Positions 1 to 10,605 of a DNA stretch of 64,000 nucleotides are shown piece by piece. The notes under the pieces are model-generated. The model ran no database searches, had not been told where the DNA came from, and was given only the letters and a program-made list of their open reading frames with translations. The stretch comes from Diphasiastrum complanatum (taxonomy: Eukaryota; Streptophyta; Lycopodiopsida; Lycopodiales; Lycopodiaceae). The translations under genes and the position numbers were made by a program. Where the stretch lies: contig CM055103.1 of the NCBI GenBank assembly GCA_029204225.1, positions 50,447,470 to 50,511,469 of the forward strand, written 5' to 3'. Numbering within the stretch: position 1 is the first letter of the stretch; each line of letters opens with the position of its first letter.

Positions 1-763
1 AGTACCTCCTCCTGTTAAAGCATATAATGGGAAAAAGAAAGAGAGGAGTCTACAAGTAGTAAATTCATGGCTTAATGTTTGGAATAAATATTTTGCCATG
101 AATCAATTTTTCGAAAGTGAAAAATTATCCACTGCTACTATGTTTTTGGATAGAAAAGCTTTAGTATGGTGGGAGGACTTAGTAGCCAAAGGAAACAACC
201 ATTAACATGGGAGGAGTTTTGCTTAGTATTCAAAGAATACTTTCTTCCCTTGTTAGATGATTATGAACATTTTTTAAAACTCTTGGGATTGACTATGACA
301 AAAGGCCTTGATCAATTTATTCGAGATTTCCATGAGTATCTTAATCCCCTTTACAATGAAATAACTCCAAAGATACAGATGCTCATTCATTGATGTTTTA
401 CCTAAGGACTATCAAGTGGATATTCGAAGAAACCATCCCAACACCTTACAAGATGCTATTAGGGCTGCAAAGTTTTATGATAATACTCCTAAGCCACATA
501 AGAGTCATCACCCTAATGAGCAAAAGAAAGGTTTTCAATTTAAAAGAAAGGATAAGGAAGTTACCAATGAGGCATCATCCAATCCTAATTCTAAGAAACC
601 CAAACACTGGCAAGAAGGACCTAGCAAAACCTTTTAAGAAGAATCTTTGTTTCAAGTGCAATGGAGAGGGTCACTTTGCATGTGATTGTGTAAAAAATAA
701 AGCCTCAACCTCAAGTATCATATATCAAAGTAATGAGATGGATATTTGTTTTCTTAGTTCACA
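1..763 (+). pseudogene. Ty3/gypsy gag fragment (capsid + zinc knuckle), element X
   Basis: Plus-strand gag remnant of a gypsy retrotransposon; gag forms the virus-like particle and binds genomic RNA. Positions 166-393 encode a capsid segment of the Retrotrans_gag type (WEEFCLVFKEYF near the start, then FLKLL and FIRDFHEYL). The frame shifts near 375; positions 416-637 continue in a second frame (IRRNHPNTLQDAIRAA). A second shift near 605-635 leads to a CX2CX4HX4C zinc knuckle (CFKCNGEGHFACDC) at 648-689. The left end is cut by the window edge. At least two frameshifts make it non-functional. The sequence after the knuckle matches, in inverted orientation, DNA beside the protease of the minus-strand gypsy at 5.3 kb, so both belong to one family. 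Confidence 0.8.
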
Positions 764-975
764 TGCTCACTGGGACACTTGGTCCAGTGGATGAGTGACA
801 CATGTCAGCCTACTCACTTGCCTATGTGTTAAGGAACTACCAAGTGGGAAGTGTCGATTGTGCATGGAGTTGGCCATGTGTCGAGATTTAGGAAGGGTCA
901 GGGTTAAGGGGTGTTTGAGGATTGTGTATAAGTGAGCCTAGAGAGAGGCATTCCTCATCATAATCGATGCGGCAA
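764..975 (+). repeat. gypsy gag-protease linker segment, inverted copy of 5305-5590
   Basis: Non-coding stretch following the gag remnant. It reads, as reverse complement, like 5305-5590: the same order of blocks is present (a block with GGGACACTTGGTCCA, a block with CCTATGTGTTA, and GCATTCCTCAT at the end). In both places it sits between gag or its expected place and the protease start, so it looks like an internal linker of this gypsy family rather than an LTR. The junction to the oppositely oriented pol remnant is near 975. Confidence 0.5.
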
Positions 976-978
976 AGG

Positions 979-1533
979 CTAGGAGGAGACGACGCAACCA
1001 GCTCCACTATGTTTGTGTTCATGAGAAACGGGATAAACCTTACAACCAACAGGCAAATCCAATTTATAAGCAATGCTATTAATCTTTTTAACAATTTTCC
1101 AAGGTCCACAGTATCTAGGTGACAGCTTATAACACTTCCCTATCTTCAGGGTTTTCAAGTCCTTAGGAGTCTTGAGAAATACTATATCTCCTTCCTCGAA
1201 CTCTCTTCGCATACGATCTAGATCAGCATATGTCTTTGTCTGATCCATTGCCGCTTTTACATTTTCCTTTGATAATTCCATATCTCCTTCCTCAAACTCT
1301 CTTGGCGTATGATCCAAATCAGCATATGTCTTTGTCCGATCCATCGCCGTTTTTACATTTTTCTTTGCTAACTCCAACATCTGTTGCATGTGAGTTAGAA
1401 ATTTCATAGCACTAGGTGTCTTATGAGACATACATATAGTAATTGGACTGGCTAGTCTAAAAGCATAATTTAGCTCGAAAGGACTCATCTTCGTAGATGC
1501 ATTCTTTTTATCATTATAGGAAAACTCCAGCAA
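979..1533 (-). pseudogene. Ty3/gypsy integrase C-terminal region with internal duplication
   Basis: C-terminal part of a gypsy integrase: KMSPFELNYAF is the usual 'SPFEL.YG' block after the catalytic core, and EEGDIVFLKTPK followed by KLSPRYCGPWKIVKKI is the SH3-like C-terminal block. A 96-bp (32-codon) in-frame tandem duplication occupies about 1184-1375, so that the helix with NVKTAMDRTKTYADLDH and its EFEEGD end occur twice. The upstream part of the core is separated from it by the LTR insertion at 1545-2069, and the segment carrying the catalytic Glu is missing. It is a remnant of element Y, whose remaining pol lies at 2830-5307. Confidence 0.8.
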
Positions 1534-1544
1534 TGGTAGGCAAC

Positions 1545-2083
1545 TGTTACGTACTTATAAGGGCATGCAATAGGAAACTTGAGGTGACGGTCTCAGTTAT
1601 GGGACGGAACGCTGATCTGGAGTTATAGGTCTTTTGGGTGCCACATGTCAATGTCTTATTGGCTCACGATGACTCGTTCTTATGGACCTGCATTAGTGTG
1701 CACAATTGTCGTGTGTCGTTGGTCATGCGTGACTCCTATGGACGGAGTTGACCCTATGTATATAGAGGTGGATCTCCATGAGCTTGTCACTCATTCTCTC
1801 CTAGAGAATGAAGAGCTCTTCCGCTGGTGGTCAGAGCAGGACAAGTATCTAGGCCTCAGGATGTAGGTATAGGCGAGGGTCGAGGGTAAGGCATAGTGGT
1901 ATGGGACACCATGGCTTACAGGAGATCCAAGCTTGCTTGATGGTGGTCTATAGCTCCAATGCATGGGGGGTGAGGTGGCAGTACCTCTATGGTTGGGCGG
2001 TAACGTAGCGTTCAGTTATCACCTATTTGTGCTTTAGCAATGACCAGCACGACGATGGGGATTCTAACATTTGGTATCAGAGC
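1545..2083 (+). repeat. LTR with adjacent tRNA-Met primer-binding site (unassigned family)
   Basis: A 525-bp segment, 1545-2069, begins TGTTACGTAC and ends ATTCTAACA, giving the TG...CA ends of an LTR. After a two-base spacer the primer-binding site TGGTATCAGAGC follows at 2072-2083. A TATA-like TGTATATAGAGG lies near 1757. This is a plus-strand 5' LTR that landed in the gypsy integrase gene of element Y. Only a short non-coding part of its interior follows (to about 2825); no gag or pol of its own was seen and no second LTR was found. Confidence 0.65.
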
Positions 2084-2825
2084 TACCAATCATTGTGTAT
2101 AAGGTGCAATCGCACTTACTTATGTTTTTGGTTGGTTAAAGCTTTTGGCTGATGTTTTTTTGAAGGCTTAGTTGAATTTGTTGAACTGAACTGAACTGAA
2201 CAACTTTTTTTTTTTTTGGTTCATCTCAATCTGAGGTCGTTTTGATAGAAAACGAGCCACCTTTGCTAACTATGGTGGAAATAAGTCGGTTTTCTAATTT
2301 TTTTACGATTTTTAAAAATTTTGAAACCGATTCTATTTTTTGGCCTTGGTTTTAGGACTTGGAAGTTGAAAAAAAAATTGCCATTCTAAAATTTTCCTTG
2401 CACGTTTTTTTTGAAAAATAAATAAATTTATGGGCACCCGCGCCCGCGCATACATCATATGGCTGTTTGGTTTTGAATCCAAGCGCAGACTACAGGAGGT
2501 TACTTTCTTTCCTTTGTTGTGGGGAGGGGAGTAAATCATGTTCTAATGACATCTCCTTATACCTTTGCAAAGTACTTGTGATATAATGTTTCAAAAGGAA
2601 GTTAAACTTTGGAAGTGTAAGCTTTGTAAAGCGAACTCTTGTAAAATTTGAAAATTTTGGACGTGCATGTGTGTTTGTACTTTTAAAGTACATCATAAAC
2701 TTTGAAACTTTATTTCAAAGGTTTTGAAGCTTCATTATTAAGCTATAAGTTATAAGTTACAAAAGTTTACAAAGTTTTCAAACTTTTAATACAAAGTTTG
2801 AATGCTAAGGTTTAATTCTAAGTGT
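2084..2825 (+). other. non-coding leader-like interior of the inserted LTR element
   Basis: AT-rich, no convincing ORF. It contains a poly-T run near 2205-2217, GAACTGAACT repeats just before it and an AAAGTTT-rich low-complexity stretch at 2600-2800. It most likely represents the truncated 5' leader of the element whose LTR precedes it. The gypsy integrase resumes at about 2830 on the minus strand. Confidence 0.4.
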
Positions 2826-2829
2826 TGCC

Positions 2830-3412
2830 AGTAAAACGAGAATCCCTATCAGACACAATGGATCTAGGTAATCCATGAAGTTTGAATAATTGCTTTATAA
2901 ACAAATCAGTCATACTAGGTTCATCAATCTTATTACTAGTTGGGATAAAATGAGACATTTTAGTGAGTCTGTCAACCACAAATAACATTATGTTGTTGCT
3001 GCGTATGCAGTAAACATGTAATAATGTCCATGGAAATACTCTCCCATCTCCCCTCTGGTATAGGTAACGGGCGTAATAATCTAGGCACTTTAATCCTTTT
3101 GGTCTTATTAATTTGATACTTAAAACAATGTATCACATAATGGTTAACTTCTTTCTTAAGTCTAGACCACCAAAAGTTACATCGTATCAACTCATAGGTC
3201 CTATCCACACCAGGATGACCAGCACTAGGGCTATCATGACAAAGATGCAAGATCCTCTTTCGTAGCACCTCACAAGCTGGAATAAGTGCCTTGCCATTTC
3301 TCATCACTATTCCATCTTCTATGGAATAGTTAAGATAAGTGCGAACCAAGGTAGAAGAGCTCTCCTCTTGAGACTCTACATGGCCATGATCATGACTCCC
3401 CTCCTGTTCCAC
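2830..3412 (-). pseudogene. Ty3/gypsy integrase N-terminal and partial core
   Basis: Read on the minus strand, 3412-2972 gives the zinc-binding N-terminus (AGHPGVDRTYELIRCNFWW, then HYVIHCFKYQINK) followed by PIPEGRWESISMDI with the first catalytic Asp. Further down, about 2890-2830, the block LPRSIVSDRDSRFTG carries the second catalytic Asp, then a stop. The part of the core with the catalytic Glu is missing at the LTR insertion. One or more frameshifts lie between 2972 and 2890. Confidence 0.8.
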
Positions 3413-3584
3413 TTTCTTATAGTGAGGATCTTCCTGCTAAGCCTCTCTTATCTCAAACAGTACCATTTTCAATGACTACAAATGACATTTGATACACCAC
3501 ATGAGATAGTGCATCTGCCACACGATTCTCGGCAGCTTTCTTGTACCGAATCTCCATTAGGAATTCCTGCCTGATCTCAAACCA

Positions 3585-3860
3585 TCAGGCTTGCCAACCT
3601 CGAAGGTCTAGTTGCTTACAAAAGTATCTCAAGATACCATGATCAGTGAATACCTCAAATTCTGATCCATACAGATAATGCCTCCATGCCTTCAATGCAT
3701 GAACTATGGCATACAACTCCTTTTCATGAGTTGGATAATTTTTTTGAACAACGTTGAGCTTCTTGCTATCAAAGGCCACATGCCTACCCTCTTGCATCAA
3801 AACTACTCCCACAACAATGTCACTCACATCCATATCCATAACATGGGGGCTTTTGAGGGT
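3585..3860 (-). pseudogene. Ty3/gypsy RNase H
   Basis: RNase H domain of element Y, which degrades the RNA of RNA-DNA hybrids during reverse transcription. Visible blocks are DVSDIVVGVVLMQEGRHV, NYPTHEKELYAIVHALKAW and YGSEFEVFTDH, matching the usual gypsy order (D-A-S, catalytic Glu in ELLAIV, catalytic Asp in TDH). The open frame ends at 3585. About 170 bp separate it from the integrase zinc-binding region, as is normal for a gypsy pol. Confidence 0.85.
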
Positions 3861-3899
3861 CTACAATCTTTAGAGTGACGCACTCAGCAATAGCTTGCT

Positions 3900-4521
3900 T
3901 CAACTAATCAAAACTTGCTTGCTGCAGTTCAGTCCACTCACCAAATCTATTTTTTGAGTCAAATCACTCAAAGGTGATACAACATAGGAGTATCCCTTAA
4001 CATATTTTATATAGAATGCTGCCAATCCAAGAAAAGAACGGAGTGTTGTCAAACCAGCTGGCACAGGCCACACAACGATCATAGCAACCTTGTTAGGATC
4101 TGGCCTCACTCCATCAGCAAACACTATATGACCAAGATACTCAATCTCCTTCTTAAACAATTCACTTTTTTTTACTATTGGCAAACAAAGTGTTCTCCCT
4201 CAAAGTAGACAACACAATTCTACGTTGAGCCATATGCTTGACCTCACCTGCATTGTCATCATGAATGTAGTTGGGGCATTAGTCAAATCCAAATGGCATC
4301 ACAAGATACTCAAAGTGACCGAACCGAGTTCTGAAGGCAGTCTTGTGTACATCCTCTTCACGAACTCTAACCTGATGGTATCCACTCTTTAGGTCTATTT
4401 TACTGAACACAGTGGAACATGACAAGGCATTAAACAAATCATCTATATGTGGCATAGGGTATCGATGTTTAACCGTTATCTTGTTTAAACCTCGATATTT
4501 GCCCCTTGGCCAGATAATCAT
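3900..4521 (-). pseudogene. Ty3/gypsy reverse transcriptase lacking its catalytic core
   Basis: Minus-strand RT. The fingers/palm blocks [32 protein letters not shown] and [20 protein letters not shown] are clear at 4521-4279. A stop follows, and the segment that normally holds the F-L-D-D catalytic box is absent: the sequence jumps to a region reading KHMAQRR and then to the connection block ELFKKEIEYLGHIV at 4184-3900. Together with a frameshift near 4180-4280 this makes the enzyme dead. Confidence 0.85.
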
Positions 4522-4652
4522 CGACCATCCGTCTCATTTCCTCTTCCTCCTTAAAACTCATTCTATAAGGACGTCTATTAATAGGGCATGATCCGAGTAT
4601 TAATTCAATCTTATGTTCAACATTCCTCTTAGGAGGTTAAACAGATGGAAGA

Positions 4653-5307
4653 TCATCTATGAACACATCTGAAAACTCTCCTAATCTCTTGATCCAAATT
4701 GGCAATAACACTGGTTTGCACACACTGTATGCTACTTAGACTAGTATTAGTAGACATATCAAGTAGAAAGCAAACACACATGTACTCACAATGGATGCTA
4801 CGCAACTGCGTAGCTAAAACAAGTGGCCCAGGAGGACCATCCCGCTCACCACTTAGGGAATGCATCATACCATCCAATTGGAACTCATACACATGAGTAT
4901 CCCAGACTATGTGTGGCCTCCGCATCGTGTGCCAACAAATGCCCACCAACACCATATCAAACTGCGCAAGCTGTGTTATTTTGAAATCCAACTCTTTCTT
5001 GTAACTTCGTATAGTTAGTGGAATTCCCACAACCCTCTTATCCCAAAACTTTACCCTTTCTATCAGCCATTTCCACTGTGTACAGGTATTGAGATGGTCG
5101 AGTATTCACACCTAACTTCCGTACCAAAGTTGAATTCAACACATTATGAGAGGACCCAGTGTCAAATATAACTTGAACATCTCTACCACACAACTGTCCT
5201 CGCATAACAATAAGAGAAGTGTTAGTAAATTGATACCCTTGGCAAGCCGATTTTGACAAAAGCACCCATAGTTGCATAGGAATACCATAATGAGGAATGC
5301 CTGACAA
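4653..5307 (-). pseudogene. Ty3/gypsy aspartic protease and protease-RT spacer
   Basis: Positions 5307-5038 encode a retropepsin-like domain: QLCGRDVQVIFDTGSSHNVL contains the catalytic DTG triad, followed by VRKLG. In retroelements this enzyme matures the gag-pol polyprotein. A frame break at about 5038 leads to 5030-4653, which carries the spacer before RT (GIPLTIRSYKKELDFKI, then FDMVLVG). No gag was found upstream of the protease on this strand; DNA beyond 5310 is the linker repeat and unrelated sequence. Confidence 0.75.
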
Positions 5308-5608
5308 GGCTCACACTATATCCCCTCAAGCTCCCCTTAACCTTGACACATCCTACGTTGACACATGGGAAACTCTGTGCACATTTGACACTTGCTACTT
5401 GGCAGTACGCTAACACATAGGCAAGCTAGTGGATGGACAGTCTAACACGTGTCACTCATGCATTGGACCAAGTGTCCCAATAAGCATATGACACACATTG
5501 TCCTCTTGACCCATCCATTGACTGTCCAGTGTCACTCATGCACTAGACCAAGTGTCCCAGTGAGCATATGACATGTGTCATTGACCAGTCAACCCTTCCT
5601 ACTTTTTA
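5308..5608 (-). repeat. gypsy linker with 80-bp tandem duplication
   Basis: Counterpart of the segment at 764-975 in inverted orientation. An 80-bp unit is repeated in tandem from about 5449 to 5608: GTGTCACTCATGCA starts at 5449 and again at 5529, each followed by a block with CCAAGTGTCCCA and GCATATGACA. The copy at 764-975 has a single unit, so the duplication arose in this copy. Confidence 0.6.
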
Positions 5609-7129
5609 GGAGGTCAGTCCAGCAGACTCTCATAAGATCCAGTACCCCCTTGGCCATCTCGGATTTAGTCACTATAACAGATATTTACATTGCAATTTAC
5701 AATTGTCTCCACAAGCTGGTGACTTAGCCATTTACAACTTAATAATTACAATTTACCATTTACATTGGGCAAGGGATTCAAAGCACATGTGACAGTCCTC
5801 GTCATAGTAGAAATCTCTGATCTGTCCTAGCAGCTTTGGTTCTCTTAAAGGATCTGATCTCATTGTCCTTGACATCACCATCCAAATCTTGTCACCTTTT
5901 ACCATCACACACCACAAATATGCCTCGAATGAATGAAATGTGATATGCTCTTCAATAACATCCTCTACTGTTGTCCTCTTAGGTGGCAAAGATTAACGAG
6001 CTATAGAGACCTTTGATGGTGATTCCCCACTACCAAGCGGGTGACCCATCCTACGTTTCTTATGGATGACTTTTGGCATCATAAATCCATCCGAGACCCT
6101 AAATTTCAACTTGTGTGTGGGTATGTTGTGACAAAAAGGAGAAACTAAAGTTAGATTTAAAATAGTGATTAACATGTCTGGTTGTGTCGGATATTCTAGA
6201 GAGTCGAATCAAAATACGAAACATTGGAAGCTTTTTGTGGACAATTATAGAGAACGTTCATAAAAAATTGTTAAAAATTTGTTACTAAAACAAATCAACT
6301 GCGTTTAGTTCATTGGTAAAATTTAACATATCCATACAAAAAAATGATACACGGTATCGATTTTAGGTATCACTTTCACATAATGATACTAAAGATCGAT
6401 ATTGGGCATCAATCTCTCGTCTATATCTATTCTTGAACTTTATCACAATACAGAGACTTTGTACATGACTGAATGTGTAATGTAATTGGGTCATTAACAA
6501 ATGATACAGATTGTTAATACGCGATATTGATGAATAGTATTATGAGCAATCTATGATACGCAAGAACGATACCGTGTATCGGTCTCTGGGATTCGGTTGC
6601 CAAATTCTCTGTGGAAAAAATATTAAAAATTTCTATTTTCACACAATTTCCAGATATTCTAACTAGTTTCAAATGACTAAAAATTAGGACATTATTGAAT
6701 ATGAATGTAAATTATGTAATGTAAAGGTATCATAAATGGTCAAAGCATCTTTAAGGAATCATTAAACTCTATGCACCAAAAATGCTAATTTGAATACCTG
6801 GCCATCCTCATAAATTCTCCAGAAACAAGATGCTTGTGGAATAGATCGCTCTCCAGGAAATTGTCGATCGCGGCGTCAACGTCTGTTGTCGGAGGTGCGC
6901 GAGCAATGGAGGCAGAAATCACCTGGCATGAAAACATAGGAATCCTATGCTCCTAGATCACACGGGCGAAAATGAGATGTGGGAAACTTTATGTAGTGAT
7001 GGACTCCAAATTTTATAGGATTTCATATATAAAAATTTAAATTCATTTATTGAATTTAATGTTTTCTAAGGTCCGCAATTGAGGCTATAAAGGGGCTTAT
7101 AATTTCCATTTTAATGACCTTGCTTAACT
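5609..7129. other. unassigned DNA with short ORFs and a GATAC hairpin
   Basis: No gene recognised. Two adjacent minus-strand ORFs, 6175-5993 and 5989-5753, read like one decayed coding region: FRVSDGFMMPKVIHKK, then TTVEDVIEEHITFHS, VKGDKIWMV and PKLLGQIRDFYYDED. The last two blocks faintly recall a BAH-type chromatin domain, but this is only an impression. A 14-bp inverted repeat lies at 6346-6359 and 6567-6580. The rest is AT-rich and featureless to me. Confidence 0.35.
6346..6580. repeat. inverted-repeat element with GATAC/GTATC motifs
   Basis: GATACACGGTATCG at 6346-6359 is the exact reverse complement of CGATACCGTGTATC at 6567-6580. Between the arms further GATAC/GTATC words recur. It could be a MITE remnant or a degenerate fold-back repeat. 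No coding sequence lies inside. Confidence 0.5.
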
Positions 7130-7402
7130 TTGCTCTGTGTGCACATTGTTTTCACTATGTCCATATCGATCTCAGCATACGAGACGTCTGTGTCTCAAGG
7201 TGACCTTTCTGTTTCCACTTGCACGATTTCGCTCTTAAGCTATCCCTTCGAATCTGAGGTCAAGTCTCAAAAAAGCACCACGAGAAGTGCGGATGTTGCT
7301 ATTTCTATGAGCTCTTATGTCAAGTCAGGGTTTAAGAATGAGAATGTTGTTTTACAAAACTCATGTTCTGAGTCAGGCTTTACTGTGTACGAGGCAAGTT
7401 AG
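7130..7402 (+). other. uncharacterised 90-codon open frame
   Basis: Ser/Thr/Val-rich open frame (for example SVSTCTISLLSYPFESEVKS, then SESGFTVYEAS) with no recognised domain. It ends just before a short gypsy scrap and the methyltransferase-gene exon at 7451, on the same strand. It might be an upstream exon of that gene, but nothing beyond position and orientation supports this. Confidence 0.25.
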
Positions 7403-7450
7403 TGATAAAATCCATGGAGATACTCTCCCATCTTCCACCTGGCACAGGTA
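7403..7450 (-). pseudogene. gypsy integrase scrap
   Basis: About 48 bp which on the minus strand read PLPVPGGRWESISMDFI, the start of a gypsy integrase core. The same block of element Y, at about 3028-3075, matches it closely at the DNA level. It is a tiny inserted or left-over piece with no other integrase sequence around it. Confidence 0.65.
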
Positions 7451-7562
7451 GTGGGCCATTCTAAAGAGGCAAAAAGACAGCTGGTCAGAGAATACCCGGC
7501 TTCATCCTATTTTAAAACTGTTGAGTGCAAAATATACGCAGGCTTGATAAAAGAGGCCAAAC
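7451..7562 (+). pseudogene. exon fragment upstream of copia A, part of the methyltransferase-like gene
   Basis: An open frame (KEAKRQLVREYPASSYFKTV, then IYAGLIKEAK) runs up to the copia A insertion point at 7562. On the far side of the element, after the target-site duplication, the same frame continues from 13132 (LLARDHNNDNNYWLGMSKG) to a stop at 13221-13223. Frame continuity across a 5.6-kb insertion is the evidence that this was one exon. No domain is recognised in this part; the methyltransferase motifs begin about 100 bp after the stop. Confidence 0.5.
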
Positions 7563-7828
7563 TGTCAACAATCAGAAATGCAACATCAAGCATTCACCAT
7601 TAGCAATCACCAAGTAAGGAGCCGGAAGACGAACACGCAATATCACTCTATCACACTAACATCATACTGAATATAAAATGTACATATAAATTCTGACTCC
7701 CTGATAGAGAGAGAAAACCTACAAATAGACTAATAGACTAGCCTACGGCTAATTACAGCTGGTAACAGCTGTCAACATTAATGTACATCGTAAACAATAA
7801 CAATGAAGTTTATCATTGACTTCTAACA
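7563..7828 (-). repeat. copia A 3' LTR
   Basis: 266 bp, starts TGTCAACAATC and ends TTCTAACA in plus-strand reading. It matches the LTR at 12863-13127 over its full length with scattered substitutions. It is the 3' LTR because the element is read on the minus strand. Confidence 0.9.
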
Positions 7829-7897
7829 CTCCCTCAATGATAAAATTACATTCTTCTATTCCTAATAGAGTACAAAATCTCTCAAATTTATATCTAC

Positions 7898-8798
7898 CTA
7901 ATGACTTAGTAAAAATATCTGCCATTTGATCTTCAGACTTACAAAAACAAGATCAATGGCTCCATCAATAATTTTCTCTCGAATAAAATGATAGTGTATT
8001 TTGATGTGTTTGGTTCGAGCATGTAAAACTGGATTTTTGGCAAGGTGGATGTAGCTTTGATTGTCGCAAGATATAGTAGTAGCGTCCACCTGTGGTTGAC
8101 CTAAATCCACAAGCAATCTTCGTAACCATACCGCTTATTGTGTAGCATTGATGAGTGCTCGATATTCAGCTTCCGTTGATGATAAAGCTACTGTAGGTTG
8201 CCTTTTGCTGCTCCATGAAATTGCAGCTGTACCTGAATGTATGACCACTGGTAGATCTTCTGTCATCAATATTTCCTGCCCAATTGGCATCTGTATAACC
8301 TACCAACATTGGCGCTTCAGGCTGATCATACTTCAAACCAAAATTCAATATCCCTCGAATGTATCTGAGAATACATTTAGCAGACTTCCAGTGTGCTTGA
8401 CTAGGATCTTGCATAAATTAACTAACAACACCAACAACATAAGAAATATCAGGTCGTGTGTGTGTCAAATAAATCAAAATACCCACCAACTGTCTATACA
8501 AATAAGCATCCACTTTTTCAGATTCATCATATGCAGTAAGCTTCATGTTGACATCCATAGGTGTATTCAATTGCTTACAATCCTACATATTGAACTTATA
8601 AAGCAAATCTCGTGCATATTTGCTTTGTGTAAGAAAGACCATGTCTTCTTTTTGCCATACTTCAATGCCAAGACAATAGTGCATCAATCCTAGATCACTC
8701 ACGTCAAAAGCATTGGAAAGATTTGATTTGATTTCATTAATTAACCTCTCATTACTTCCTGTAATAATCAAATCATCCACGTACAACACAATGAGCAC
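7898..8798 (-). pseudogene. copia A RT C-terminus and RNase H
   Basis: Three broken minus-strand pieces. 8798-8583 has LYVDDLIITGS with the catalytic YVDD box at 8772-8783 and DVSDLGLMHYCLGIEVW. 8414-8166 has DPSQAHWKSAKCILRYIRG and TDANWAGNIDDRRSTSGH of RNase H. 8116-7898 has TISCDNQSYIHLAKNPVLHA and the end of the polyprotein. Frame breaks lie between the pieces, so no active enzyme could be made. Confidence 0.85.
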
Positions 8799-8910
8799 TA
8801 TATCTGAATCTTGCTTTAGAATGTAAAGATTAGATCAACATCACTCTTTACCATTCCCCTTCGCTTGAAGTGCTCATCAATGCAAGAGTACCATGCTCGT
8901 GGTGCTTGCT

Positions 8911-10443
8911 TCAATCCATATATGGCTTTGCTGAGTTTACAAACCAGATGATCTCTTCCTGGCTCAACAAATCCTGAGGTTGCTCTAAATATACCTCTTC
9001 ATCCAATACTCCATTAAGAAAAGCATGTTTGACATCCATTTGCTGGATTTTCCAACCATAGAAAGCAGAAATTGCAATGATAGAACGAATAGTTACCATT
9101 TTGGCTACAGGTGCGAAGGTCTCCTGAAAGTCTATACCTTCCTGCTGCTCAAAACCTCTTGAAACTAATCGTGCCTTGTACTTGTTGAGTTGCCCATCCG
9201 CTCCATACTTCGTCTTGTAGATCCACTTATATGTGATAGGCGTCTTACCATCAGGTAGCTCAACCAAGTCCCACATTTTGTTCTTTGATATAGCCTCCAT
9301 TTCTATTTCCATAGCTGCACACCACTCCTTGTGTTCCTTTGCTTCGTTGAAAGTTTTAGGTTCTTGAGTTGTTAAGATGGATCCCATTAGGGCTAGATTC
9401 ATCTCTAATCTTGCAGGAGGTTTTTGATTTCTACTTGATCTTCTAAGCTCTCCCTGCTCACTAGATTCGGGAGTCTCTCCCTTCTTTGCACCATCTATGA
9501 CTGATAAGTACCATTTAGGTACTCTCTTGGGAATTTCAGCATCATGCTTGCCTTTGTCCAATGGATTCTCTATATCAAAATCCACTTCCTTCTCGATCTG
9601 TACTTTTGCTCCCTCATCAAAAGGTTCAGTGATTACTTCAGATTGTTCGCCTTGGCCCATCTCGTCAAACGTAGCATCCCTAGAAATTACAAGCTTCTGT
9701 GCATTTGTGTCATACATCCTGTATGCCTTGGCCTTCTCATCATATCCAAGAAAAATACACTTGATAGCTTTTGCATCCAATTTCCTTTGTTTCTCATTAG
9801 GAATATGAGCATAAGTATCACAACCAAATACTTTCAAATGAGAAATATTAGGTTTCTTTCCAGTAACAGCTTCATGAGGTGTCTTACCTTCCACGGATTT
9901 CGTAGGACACCGATTTAGAATGTGCGTAGCTGTGCTACAAGCTTCTGCCCAAAAGGTGTTTGGCAGACCCTTGCTTTTGAGCATCGTCCTAGCCATCTAA
10001 AAAATAGATCTGTTCTTTCGTTCTACAACTCCATTTTTCTGTGGTGAATAAGGTGTTGTAGTCTGCCTCTTGATCCCTTGATCTTTGTAGAAATCAATAT
10101 ATTTAGTCAAAAAATACTCACCACCTCCATCAGAACTCAAAGTTTTGATGCAACATCCTATTTGCTTTTCAACTAATGCCTTGAATTCTTTGAACTTAGC
10201 AAAAGCATCTGATTTCTTGCTTATGAAATAAATCCAAATGCATCTGCTATAATGATCAATGAAGGTGATAAAGTAATAGTAGCCACTAAGAGATCTGGTC
10301 TGCATAGGTCCACATAGATCACTATGGACGAGATCTAGGATGCCACTGGCTCTCCTTGCTCCACTTTTGGGAAACCTCTCTTTGTGTCGTTTTCCCAAAA
10401 TGCAACCTTCACAAATTTTTCCTTCAAAAGAAATATGAGGCAA
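8911..10443 (-). pseudogene. copia A integrase and N-terminal RT
   Basis: Minus strand, 10443-9997: integrase with CEGCILGKRHKERFP (end of the zinc-binding region), LVHSDLCGPM (first Asp), LSSDGGGEYF (second Asp) and GVVERKNRS (Glu). A stop at 9997 interrupts the core. 9996-8911 continues with NTFWAEACSTATHILNRCP, the C-terminal domain, the RRSSRNQKPPAR linker and the RT start (KYKARLVSRGFEQQEGIDF, then MDVKHAFLNGVLDEEVYL). The RT palm is broken at about 8911. The catalytic residues of integrase appear conserved although the frame is not. Confidence 0.9.
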
Positions 10444-10605
10444 TCCTATAACTAGATTATCTCTTTTGAGAATCTGTAAACTTTGAGCACTAATATGACC
10501 GAATCGTTGATGCCAAAGATCACTTCAACTATCAACCGTGCTTACCATAGCTTGAGCAAAAGATCTCGCATTCAATTTGTAGAGTCGATTCCCGTTGACT
10601 CTAGC

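Noticed and set aside
7403-7450. Reading this segment as part of the methyltransferase-like gene
   Set aside because: On the minus strand it is clearly a gypsy integrase block.
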